Part shown: piece after piece, positions 8,314-15,788 of the stretch | Layout: each line of letters opens with the position of its first letter | How positions within the stretch are numbered: position 1 is the first letter of the stretch | Source of the DNA: Pseudomonas sp. ACN8 | GTDB taxonomy: Bacteria; Pseudomonadota; Gammaproteobacteria; Pseudomonadales; Pseudomonadaceae | Direction of reading: 5' to 3' | Assembly (NCBI RefSeq): GCF_002303925.1 | Contig: NZ_MRCS01000005.1 | Span: 114,385-178,384 of the forward strand | DNA length: 64,000 nucleotides | The notes under the pieces: generated by a model | Told to the model about the DNA's origin: nothing | What the model saw: the letters and a program-made list of their open reading frames with translations, nothing else | The model's database searches: none | Position numbers and translations under genes: made by a program

Positions 8314-10110
8314 TCATAATTGCGGCGCACGGCTCGCTAAAAAATCAATCAGGCGCTTTCGTGGATAAGCATCCGCCGCGTTGTGAATATTGCGCAGTGG
8401 GGCTATCGCCGGATCAGCCGCAAGCGCGTAATGTTTTTCCATCAGGTCTACCAGAAAGGACGTGGCATTCCCCTGATGGCGGAAATAGGCCAAGGGCCCT
8501 GCGAACGTCAAACGCTCCTTGGCAAGATCGAACGCTTCTTGCCGCAGTTGATCCAAAGCCAGACTGATCAGCGCCGGAATGATGCTGGCCTCAATAGCGG
8601 CCGCCGCGCCAATGCGGTTGCGCAAGCGCTTCATCAATACCGCTGTGATAACATGGGTGCCGTGCCGGTACACCAGGCGTTCCAGCCCCTTAGCGGGTGC
8701 CTTTTGTTCGTTATCCAGCACCAGCGCGCGAATGGCCCGGTAGCACAACACCACGTTGATCAAGACCGCGCCAGTTAGCTGCGCCACGAACAGTGCCTGA
8801 TACTCGGATGAATCCGGGTTCGCCAGCCGGGCGACTTCGCTCTTCAGCCAGACCGGATAACGCGGATCGTTTTGCAACAGTGCCAAGGCACGCAAGGCTT
8901 CGTCGAGCGTGATGGCCTTAACGCCTGCCCCCACAGCAATTTCGGGGCGGTAATGGTAGTCGTATCCCAAGTGTGCGGCTTCTTGGCGCAAGCGCTCCTG
9001 AGTTTCGTCCATCGAAGCAAAGTTCGCTGTCTGCACTGGATTTTGGTGGTTACGCGCTTTGGTCACTTGTTTGCCAAACTGGCCTTCTGCCGGGGCCTTG
9101 ATCAGGGTCAGCATGACGCGCGCATCGTCGATACTTTTACCCGGATGCTGGCGTACAAATTCGGCCGCCGATGCCACCGTCTGCGCACCATTGATGATGG
9201 ACAGCCCGCGAACCTTGAACTTCTTGACGCCGTTTTTGCTGGCTTTCGGGTCGATCAGGTCGCAGACCGCCGTGACACCGTTGTTGAGATAAAAAAAATC
9301 CTCAGGCTTGTCGTGCAGAGTCGCTTTGATGGCCTTGTTAACGTCGGACTTGCTACTGCCAAGAAAGTAGCGAATGTTGCGCTCATACAAGGCCTTGCCG
9401 TGGCTCTGGTGCAGCGCAACGAGATCAGCCAGCCGCGCCACACCGTAATAGGTAATGCGGGGCGTTTCGATTTTTTCGTGTTTGTGCAGCGTGATATCGG
9501 CATGCACCGGCTTGTACGCTTGCTCGGCGAGCAGGTCACGGGTGATGTCGGCGGCAGCGTAAAAATGTACCAATTTGACCAAGCGTTCCTCGTCGAGGTC
9601 TTCATCATCGAGCAGAGCTTGCAAGGCATCGCTGGCGGTTTTGGAAACGCCGTCGCCTGTGAAAGGTACCAACAACTGAATGCGGCTACACGCATCGAGG
9701 GCACCTTCAATCTCGATTTGCCGGTTCTGTACGTTAGCGTTAAAGGCGGCGAAATCCTGCTTTAGCAAAAAACGCACACCTTCACAAAACGGCAATGCAT
9801 CCTCTTGTTTGAACTGCTCCGACTCCTTCAGCTTGGTTTGCAGCAGATAGAGCGATTCAGACTTGGCGTCGTAATAGATGGCGTCAATGCCTTTGTCCTG
9901 AAAATCATCCACTACCGCGGCGGCAGCAATTTGGGGCGTCAGATCAAGCAACTTGTGCAGAGCGAAAGCACTGAACGCTCGCGAGAGTTGCTTGGCCGCT
10001 TGGTCTGCTGCTGGCTTTTTGGTATCCAGCAGGGGGGGCAAAAATGGAACGAAACGCTCCTTCAGCACCTTTTTTAGAATGGTCATGTATTGCGGTTCGA
10101 GCGCTGTCAT
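8314..10110 (-). CDS. AIPR-family (abortive infection phage resistance) protein
   Basis: A 598-aa protein with the hallmarks of the AIPR family, known from abortive-infection and defence loci; biochemistry is poorly defined. The family core is visible as FFYLNNGVTAVCD, SIINGAQTVASA and NPVQTANFASMDETQERLRQ. Early in the protein, 'DKGIDAIYYD' followed by 'YLLQTKLKES' (about residues 70-95) resembles the D...QxK core of restriction-endonuclease-like nucleases. I prefer the ATG at 10110, which overlaps the helicase stop by one base (TGATG) and has GGAAG 8 nt upstream; an ATG five codons earlier (10125) is possible. Translational coupling to both neighbours suggests it works with them. Confidence 0.85.
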   Translation of the reverse strand: MTALEPQYMTILKKVLKERFVPFLPPLLDTKKPAADQAAKQLSRAFSAFALHKLLDLTPQIAAAAVVDDFQDKGIDAIYYDAKSESLYLLQTKLKESEQFKQEDALPFCEGVRFLLKQDFAAFNANVQNRQIEIEGALDACSRIQLLVPFTGDGVSKTASDALQALLDDEDLDEERLVKLVHFYAAADITRDLLAEQAYKPVHADITLHKHEKIETPRITYYGVARLADLVALHQSHGKALYERNIRYFLGSSKSDVNKAIKATLHDKPEDFFYLNNGVTAVCDLIDPKASKNGVKKFKVRGLSIINGAQTVASAAEFVRQHPGKSIDDARVMLTLIKAPAEGQFGKQVTKARNHQNPVQTANFASMDETQERLRQEAAHLGYDYHYRPEIAVGAGVKAITLDEALRALALLQNDPRYPVWLKSEVARLANPDSSEYQALFVAQLTGAVLINVVLCYRAIRALVLDNEQKAPAKGLERLVYRHGTHVITAVLMKRLRNRIGAAAAIEASIIPALISLALDQLRQEAFDLAKERLTFAGPLAYFRHQGNATSFLVDLMEKHYALAADPAIAPLRNIHNAADAYPRKRLIDFLASRAPQL

Positions 10111-12995
10111 CAAATCAGCTTCCATTCAATAGTAAACAGGGTTTTCTCCTCAACCTTTTGCTGCAACTGTTGCTCCAACTGGTCGATCAGCGAATTGCGC
10201 TCTTCCTCGATCTCGTCTTGACGGGCAAACAGCTCGCGGCGCAGCTTGCTGCGCTTTCCCTCCAGCTCGCGCTGCTGTCTCTGGTAGCCGAGTTTCTCCT
10301 CCAGCGTCGCTGCCGTAGCTGCCGTCCGGCGCAGCTCCTTGATCTCGACGTCAATCGCCTTAATTTCCTGCTCTAGCCCCAGTTTGAGGTCATCAGCCCA
10401 AGCATCAAGCTTTTCAACCTCCTGCTCGAAGTAGCCCATGTTGCGCTGGTTGATCTCACGCAGCAGTTGGTTCTTGCGTTGTTCAAGGTCATCGACCAGC
10501 AGCGCCGTTTCAGCCTCTCCATGCTCGCCTTGCTCCAAATTTGCCGGCAGACGCAGCAGCTTTTCCGGATCGTCTTCGGACAACGACTCTCCGTCAGCTG
10601 TGACGGCGGACAGCACCAAATGCTGCTCCAGGTTGCCCAACGCCTCGACGGAGAAAAGCTTTAGAGTCAGGCAGCCTTGCTTTCCCCGCAAAGGTTCTAG
10701 GGTGCTGATACGGGTTCCATAAGCGTCGTAGTCAAATACAAGCCGGGCTGGCAAACCCCGGTCGAGCCGTCGTCCTTTAGCCTGTTCAACGACCCAAGCA
10801 GCTAACGGATGCCCGAGGCGGTAAAGGTGTGATTCACCAGAGCGGCGCGGTAGTTCATAGCACCCCAGCGCAATGTCAGCCGCGCTGCTTGCCGGCAAGT
10901 CATAGAGTTCAAAGCTATCGTTCTCAAAACGTGCATAGCCGTCCAACTCGGCACGAGTCAAATCTAGCAGCAGGCGCTCGTAACGGTTTCGAGTCTTGTT
11001 GCTGTCTTCGGCACGGATGCGTAGCTTGTCCTGTACTTCCTCGTCGAAGTTCTCAAGCAGCACCTGACGAGTCTTGACCATGGCTTCACTGATTTCCCCG
11101 GACAGCTCCAGCTGCAACTGCTCGAAACTACGCCTGATCTCCTCGGGATTGCGGCAGTTCTGATAGATCTCGGCAATACGACGCTCGAAATCAACGCCTG
11201 AGCCGATAGAGCCCAAAATCTCGTCGCTTGCACCGAAAACACCTTCAAACAGCTGGAACTTCTCTGCCAACAATTCATAGACCCGCGCATCAGCTTCATT
11301 GCTACGGTCAACGAAGTTCACCACTACCACATCGTGCTTCTGTCCGTAACGATGGCATCGACCGATGCGCTGTTCGACACGCTGCGGGTTCCAAGGCAGA
11401 TCGTAGTTAATCACCAGCGAACAAAATTGTAGGTTGATACCTTCAGCGCCCGCTTCAGTGGCAATCATGACGGTACCACGCTCTTTGAAGTGCTCAACCA
11501 GAGCAGCACGAGTGTCAGCTGTTTTAGAGCCGGTGATTCGATCGCTACCCGCATGCTGTTTCAGCCAGTCTTTGTAGATTCGCTGAGCGTTCTGATCGGT
11601 ATTAGTGCCATTGAAGAGCACGATTCCGTTACCATAGGGTGTCTCAGCAAGCAGCGAAAGCAGGTAATCCTGAGTGCGACGCGACTCGGTAAAGATGATT
11701 GCCTTACGGGCAGCGCCTAGACGCTCAAGCTCTGCAAAAGCGCGTCCCAATGCCACGAGCAACGCCTTACCCTTGGCATTCTCGCTAATACTTGTCGCCA
11801 TTTGCTTAAATTGCCGCAGCTCTGCAATCTCTGCCGAAATGGCATCGCGCTCGCCAATTGAAAGCGCCAAAGTCTCATTTGTGCTCCCATCCTTATCACT
11901 TTCGTCGGCCAGCTCGTCCAGGCCTTCATAGTCTTCATCCAACGTTTCTGTGAGGTCAACGAATTCAGCGGTTTTGTCGAGCGTACCCTGTAGTCTCTTG
12001 GCCATGGTATCTAGCGCCCCGGCAATCGCATGGGTTGATGACGCCAGTAGCTTCCAAAGCACCAAGGAAATCAGCTGCCTTTGGCCCTCTGGCAAGGCAT
12101 TCAAGTTGGGGCGACGCAGATATTCACCAACCAGGCTGGAAAGCTCACGCTCCTCCTGAGTCGGAGTAAACTCCTGAACAATCGCTCGCCGCGCAGTGTA
12201 AGGCACATACTGCTGTACCTGGCGACGCAGGGTTCGCTTGCAGACACCTGCCAACCGCTGTCGCAGTCCGGCGAAAGCCTGATCTTTAGGTGTGTTGATG
12301 AACTGAGCACGGAAACTGTCAATGTCTCCGAACACACGATCGTCGATAATGCTGACCAAACCATACAATTCAAGCAGAGAGTTCTGCAGGGGAGTCGCAG
12401 TCAGCAAAACTTTAGAATTCACATGCGCCAAAGCATCCTGGAGTGTCTTGCCAATAACATTGTTGTTCTTGTAGACGTTACGAAGCCGGTGAGCCTCATC
12501 GAGAACGACCAGATCCCAGGCCACAGACTTAACATCCTTGGCCTTGGACTTGGCGAACTGGTAGGAGCAAATTACCGGCCCACCGCCGAACACGAAGGGA
12601 TTCTTGTCGCCCTGCTTGCGGATGTTGTTATAGCTTTTGGCTTCCAGGATCAGACCTTGCAGATTGAACTTGTCCTGCAGCTCTTGGTGCCACTGCTTGC
12701 GCAGATTAGCCGGCGCGATGATCAAGATACGGCGCCGACGCTCTGCCCAACGCTGGGAAATCACCAACCCCGCCTCGATGGTTTTACCCAAGCCAACTTC
12801 GTCCGCCAGGATCACGCCACGAGATAGCGGATTGCGGCAGGCAAACAACGCTGCATCGACTTGGTGCGGATTGAGGTCTACCTGCGAATCGACAAGGGTG
12901 GAGGCGAGTGACTCTACCGAGTCTCCAGCTGCGCGCCGGGTGAGTAACCAAGCAACGTATTGGCGCTGATGTTCGGTGAGCAGCATTGGTGTCAT
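10110..12995 (-). CDS. SNF2-type DEAD/DEAH helicase of a defence operon
   Basis: A 961-aa SNF2/RapA-like ATPase, probably a DNA translocase. Motifs run in order: ADEVGLGKTIEA (Walker A, near residue 66), VVLDEAHRLRN (DEAH), LLTATPLQN, and TEAGAEGINLQ with WNPQRVEQRIGRCHRYGQ (motifs V/VI). The last ~110 residues are a charged coiled coil rich in E, Q, L and R. I chose the ATG at 12995 because AAGGGA lies 8 nt before it; upstream in-frame starts lack a site. It is the first gene of the operon. SNF2 helicases of similar size occur in DISARM (DrmD) and related systems, but the DrmA/DrmB genes are not here. Confidence 0.85.
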   Translation of the reverse strand: MTPMLLTEHQRQYVAWLLTRRAAGDSVESLASTLVDSQVDLNPHQVDAALFACRNPLSRGVILADEVGLGKTIEAGLVISQRWAERRRRILIIAPANLRKQWHQELQDKFNLQGLILEAKSYNNIRKQGDKNPFVFGGGPVICSYQFAKSKAKDVKSVAWDLVVLDEAHRLRNVYKNNNVIGKTLQDALAHVNSKVLLTATPLQNSLLELYGLVSIIDDRVFGDIDSFRAQFINTPKDQAFAGLRQRLAGVCKRTLRRQVQQYVPYTARRAIVQEFTPTQEERELSSLVGEYLRRPNLNALPEGQRQLISLVLWKLLASSTHAIAGALDTMAKRLQGTLDKTAEFVDLTETLDEDYEGLDELADESDKDGSTNETLALSIGERDAISAEIAELRQFKQMATSISENAKGKALLVALGRAFAELERLGAARKAIIFTESRRTQDYLLSLLAETPYGNGIVLFNGTNTDQNAQRIYKDWLKQHAGSDRITGSKTADTRAALVEHFKERGTVMIATEAGAEGINLQFCSLVINYDLPWNPQRVEQRIGRCHRYGQKHDVVVVNFVDRSNEADARVYELLAEKFQLFEGVFGASDEILGSIGSGVDFERRIAEIYQNCRNPEEIRRSFEQLQLELSGEISEAMVKTRQVLLENFDEEVQDKLRIRAEDSNKTRNRYERLLLDLTRAELDGYARFENDSFELYDLPASSAADIALGCYELPRRSGESHLYRLGHPLAAWVVEQAKGRRLDRGLPARLVFDYDAYGTRISTLEPLRGKQGCLTLKLFSVEALGNLEQHLVLSAVTADGESLSEDDPEKLLRLPANLEQGEHGEAETALLVDDLEQRKNQLLREINQRNMGYFEQEVEKLDAWADDLKLGLEQEIKAIDVEIKELRRTAATAATLEEKLGYQRQQRELEGKRSKLRRELFARQDEIEEERNSLIDQLEQQLQQKVEEKTLFTIEWKLI

Positions 12996-13017
12996 CGTGT
13001 TCCCTTGATGGCTAGAG

Positions 13018-13047
13018 CTAGATTGACGAAATGATCTCACGTTTCAA
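13018..13047 (-). promoter_or_regulatory. Possible promoter of the helicase-AIPR-Mod-Res operon
   Basis: On the minus strand TTGAAA (13047-13042) could serve as a -35 box, with a poor -10 candidate (AATCTA) 17 bp further on, about 25 bp before the helicase start. The -10 match is weak, so this is only a suggestion. Confidence 0.25.
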
Positions 13048-13068
13048 AAAATGAGTGGCGGGAATGAG

Positions 13069-13385
13069 TTAGCTGGCTCGGTAGAACAGATCCGGCAGCA
13101 TGTCCTCATCGTCAGCACGCACATACCGATCAACTCGGTATTCCGCGTTACGGGGGATATGTACTAGCCCGTCGACTTGATCATCAGGTAGGCCCAAAGC
13201 ACTGGCCAAGACCTCTTCCATGCGACTGAAGATCCGTGGTCGTCTGGACACAAGCCTACCTACTGCCCGGTACACATTGTGGCTCAGCAAGATTGTTCGG
13301 TGATGGTGAGCTCCTTCATGCTGCACCACGCTCCCTCACCCAGACGAACCGCACTCTCTACTATCATGAGCATTCTTTGCTCACC
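13069..13385 (-). pseudogene. Truncated, frameshifted copy of the inovirus Gp2 gene
   Basis: This stretch is a decayed second copy of the Gp2 gene at 13705-14373. The open part (86 codons ending at 13069) matches its C-terminal region: ILLSHNVYRAVGRL against ILLNRDAYYTVGRL, and DGLVHIPRNAEYRVDR against DGLVEIPRNAEYRLDR. Upstream, similarity continues in another frame (VRFVWVRE against VRYVWARE at about 13340-13365) and then in a third frame around AHD. At least two frameshifts therefore lie near the HUH motif. The copy stops at RAS, just before the YLCK segment, and its N-terminal half is gone. I take it as a pseudogene, although a short peptide could still be made. Confidence 0.75.
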
Positions 13386-13473
13386 AAGAACCCCGTTCGG
13401 TGGTTGTACTTTATCTTGGCCTTAATTCAAGGGCTCGATCAGTCGTCTCTCACTTAGGCTGCGCCAAAGAGGA

Positions 13474-13683
13474 ATGACAGCAGAGGACAATGAAACGCTC
13501 AACTCGATCTTCAGAAACAGGGTGACGGACGAACTTGCTGCAAGATGCCAACTGCAAATCGATGTCAGTAGCTTGAGCGAAGAAGACGCGCTCGAACATC
13601 TGATAGAGGCTCTGCAACCCTTCTTACAGGTGATACCCATCGGAGGGCAACCTTCCCTAAAACCACAAAGGGGACTGTCATGA
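13474..13683 (+). CDS. Small hypothetical protein between the two Gp2 copies
   Basis: A 69-aa acidic reading frame (MTAEDNETLNSIFRNRVTDE...) with no family I recognise. An AGAGGA stretch sits almost directly against the ATG, closer than usual; a second ATG at 13489 has a better-spaced AGAGGA. It is plus strand, opposite to the flanking Gp2 copies. Its amino-acid composition looks like real protein, but nothing else supports it, so it could be a chance frame. Confidence 0.35.
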   Translation: MTAEDNETLNSIFRNRVTDELAARCQLQIDVSSLSEEDALEHLIEALQPFLQVIPIGGQPSLKPQRGLS

Positions 13684-13704
13684 ATTGCAATCGAACAGGT
13701 CCAC

Positions 13705-14373
13705 TCAGTCTCTACTACATCCAAAGCCATGATGATTACTCCCATAGGACTTCGTAGCAGACTTGCACAGGTAGCTGGCGCGGTAGAACAGATCCTGCAG
13801 CACGTCCTCATCGCCTGCACGCATATCCCTATCTAGTCGGTATTCCGCATTACGGGGGATCTCAACCAGCCCATCAACTTGATTGTCAGCCAAGTCCAAT
13901 GCACTGGCCCATGCCTCTTGCATGCGGCTGATCATGTTGTCAGCCTCAGATCGCAGCCGGCCAACCGTGTAGTAGGCATCTCGATTGAGCAAGATCAGCA
14001 GGTGGTAATGAGGCCTGTTGCCATACCCAACCTCTCTAGCCCAGACGTACCGGACCTTGCAGTCATGAGCGTATAGATTTCGTTCACGGGCCTTATCACG
14101 GTTGTGCTCAATCTTCGCTTTGAAGGATTCAATGAATCTACTGATGACTTTATTCGTGTATGCATGATCAGGTAGATCGGTTCCGACTGGCAGACGGAGA
14201 TCCACTCTGAAGGCCAATAGCCTGGAGTACTGCTCAAGTGCCAGATCTACGGTGCGCTTCAAGCGGGACAGGTATTGCCAGACGAAGGGGCCTTTCTCGA
14301 CCATCACTGGCAGGCCTTCAAAGGTGTCGTAGTGGTGCAGGCGGAGGTTGGTGTTATCGGGATGACGAAGCAT
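13705..14373 (-). CDS. Inovirus Gp2 family protein (HUH-type replication/nicking protein)
   Basis: A 222-aa protein of the inovirus Gp2 type, related to the phage nicking proteins that start rolling-circle replication. The core NRPHYHLLILLN (about residues 118-129) carries an HxH metal-binding motif, and the later tyrosines in LFYRASYLCKS are candidates for the catalytic residue. Such genes are common on Pseudomonas islands next to AlpA regulators, where their role is unclear. The start at 14373 (MLRHPDNTNL) has only a weak upstream site (GTGAG). A decayed partial copy lies downstream at 13069-13385. The upstream region to 14820 holds two hairpins that could be its target. Confidence 0.8.
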   Translation of the reverse strand: MLRHPDNTNLRLHHYDTFEGLPVMVEKGPFVWQYLSRLKRTVDLALEQYSRLLAFRVDLRLPVGTDLPDHAYTNKVISRFIESFKAKIEHNRDKARERNLYAHDCKVRYVWAREVGYGNRPHYHLLILLNRDAYYTVGRLRSEADNMISRMQEAWASALDLADNQVDGLVEIPRNAEYRLDRDMRAGDEDVLQDLFYRASYLCKSATKSYGSNHHGFGCSRD

Positions 14374-14451
14374 GGTTACTACTCACTGGGATAAGGTTCA
14401 TAACCAATGCGCAGTGTGTATTTTTTTAATCACAGCCTTGTAGGACATGAC

Positions 14452-14473
14452 CTACTGGCTTGGGAGCCAGTAG
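14452..14473. repeat. 9-bp inverted repeat (hairpin)
   Basis: CTACTGGCT and AGCCAGTAG are separated by TGGG. No T-run follows on either strand, so it is not a standard terminator. It lies about 80 bp upstream of the Gp2 start. Confidence 0.6.
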
Positions 14474-14740
14474 CCGCCATGCATAATAGTATCGACCCTA
14501 CGGGTAATGAGAGCTACTAAAAGCATAATACCCACACCGAGAAAGCCCTCTCCAGAAAACTGAGGGAACTGAGACCCGACTGCTCCCGCCACGCTTACAT
14601 ATTTGTTCCGTTATCACTCCGGTAAAAAACTATGCCCTGATCCGGCTGAAGCCCAGAAGGCCGAGGCAATGGAAGCAACACTGCCTGGTATATGTAGAGA
14701 GTTTCCAGGCAATCCCGGCAAGCGCTGGCAAGGTCCAGCC

Positions 14741-14787
14741 GGCATAACTGCCATGACCGGCTGCAAACCGGTCATGGCAGTTATGCC
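14741..14787. repeat. Perfect 20-bp inverted repeat with 7-nt loop
   Basis: GGCATAACTGCCATGACCGG (14741-14760) pairs completely with 14768-14787 around the loop CTGCAAA. Neither flank has a T-run, so it is unlikely to be a simple terminator although it lies just downstream of alpA. A long perfect cruciform near an HUH protein gene could be a replication, nicking or regulator-binding site. Confidence 0.8.
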
Positions 14788-14819
14788 TAGCTATTAGATG
14801 TCCTTACCTCGGACGCACC

Positions 14820-15005
14820 CTAGGTCAGGTCGCGCTCCTCGATCCTTGCCAGGATCCAATCATGCACCTCGCTTTCAACCCACCCAACACGCCGATCACC
14901 CAGCGGGACTGGCTTTGGAAAGGCTCCTTCGGTGATGTACTTATAGATGGTGGATCGGCCCAAGCCGGTGCAGTCGATAACTTCTTTCAGACGGATGATC
15001 CTCAT
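14820..15005 (-). CDS. alpA: AlpA-family excisionase/transcriptional regulator
   Basis: A 61-aa DNA-binding protein with the AlpA pattern: MRIIRLKEVIDCTGLGRSTIYKY at the start, a winged helix-turn-helix, then GAFPKPVPLGDRRVGWVESEVHDWI. AlpA proteins act as excisionases or activators of integrase genes on P4/CP4-57-like elements. I chose the ATG at 15005 because GAGGAGA lies 8 nt upstream; an in-frame ATG five codons earlier lacks a site. Its presence supports a mobile origin for this region, though no integrase is visible in the window. Confidence 0.85.
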   Translation of the reverse strand: MRIIRLKEVIDCTGLGRSTIYKYITEGAFPKPVPLGDRRVGWVESEVHDWILARIEERDLT

Positions 15006-15788
15006 GAACTGTCTCCTCATATTCGTTCAGAGGATTCGCAAGGTCTGTAAATAAATACTCACCACGCCTACTGCTTAACGTTGACCGCCCAGGCTTCGCA
15101 GAGAATCCCATCAGAACGGCAAGCCTGCGCCGCTCAGTTGAAGATTTATTAACCGAAAATTCGACCGACGCCACTTAGCTCAGGATCAACTACGTCAAAC
15201 GGAGACGCAAGCCTAGGGAGCTTCGCCAATATCTTGCCCAAGGCTCCCGACGACGAATCAATTCAGCCTTGCACAGAGCGTTAATCACCTTTGCACGCGC
15301 CCGACTTCGGCCAACACCTATGCCACACGCAAAAGACTCGAAGCAGTCTCGGCCGCTGTGCATTCGCGCTTTGCCGAAATTGACATGCGCAACCTATAAG
15401 CATCAGCAGCATGTGCTGACAATCTCGCTGCCACTCGATATCAGCCCCCATAAGGCCCCGTTGTTACTGATGAACGTTTAACGCCATATGCGCCACCAAC
15501 TCCAGGAACGCGACAAAAACGTAACTGGCGCCCTGGCGGCCTTGAACTTCATGATCGATTCACACGGCAAAAATACTAGGCACTGCTAAAAAAAACCAAC
15601 CACTTTTGGCTACAGAGCCCATATTTGCTAGCTGCCACGAGAATAATTATTCTAGAATACCCATAGAATAAACATACAATATCAATTCATCCACTATAGA
15701 ATACTTGTAGAACGCGCATAGAGCGCATATAGACTCCTACTAGAACCAAACCCAATTAATATTATTAATGCTTGGCAATTGATAGAGC
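15006..15788. other. Gene-free, partly AT-rich interval upstream of the 293-aa gene
   Basis: 783 bp with no gene I can support. A plus-strand frame at 15269-15481 (70 codons) has no ribosome binding site and unlikely composition. The left part is ordinary. From about 15590 it becomes AT-rich and contains the 11-bp phased repeat array (15653-15751), followed by an AT-rich stretch that could hold the promoter of the gene at 15789. Confidence 0.5.
15653..15751 (+). repeat. Array of 11-bp phased TAGAATAC-like repeats
   Basis: Units start every 11 bp at 15653, 15664, 15675, 15686, 15697, 15708, 15719, 15730 and 15741. Seven of the nine begin TAGA; 15653 and 15697 share TAGAATAC and 15664 has TAGAATAA. 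Unit three is TACAATAT and unit four is degenerate (TTCATCCA). Strict 11-bp phasing places each unit on the same face of the helix, as in iteron or regulator arrays. It ends 37 bp before the 293-aa gene. Confidence 0.75.

Larger units (their letters stand above)
14374..14819. other. Gene-free interval with two perfect hairpins
   Basis: 446 bp between the Gp2 and alpA genes. It contains a T7 run (14421-14427), a 9-bp inverted repeat at 14452-14473 and a perfect 20-bp inverted repeat at 14741-14787. No convincing gene is present. A 64-codon plus-strand frame at 14603-14797 runs into the large hairpin and lacks a ribosome binding site. Confidence 0.5.

Noticed and set aside
3823..12995. A complete DISARM or BREX system.
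   Set aside because: The SNF2 helicase and methyltransferase recall DISARM, but DrmA and DrmB are absent; BREX markers PglZ and BrxC are absent too.
14741..14787. The large hairpin as the alpA terminator.
   Set aside because: There is no T-run on the minus strand after the stem, and the 20-bp perfect pairing is longer than usual for a terminator. Termination remains possible but I do not call it.
15269..15481. A 70-codon plus-strand frame in the AT-rich gap of the island.
   Set aside because: No Shine-Dalgarno site, odd composition and no upstream promoter; more likely chance.
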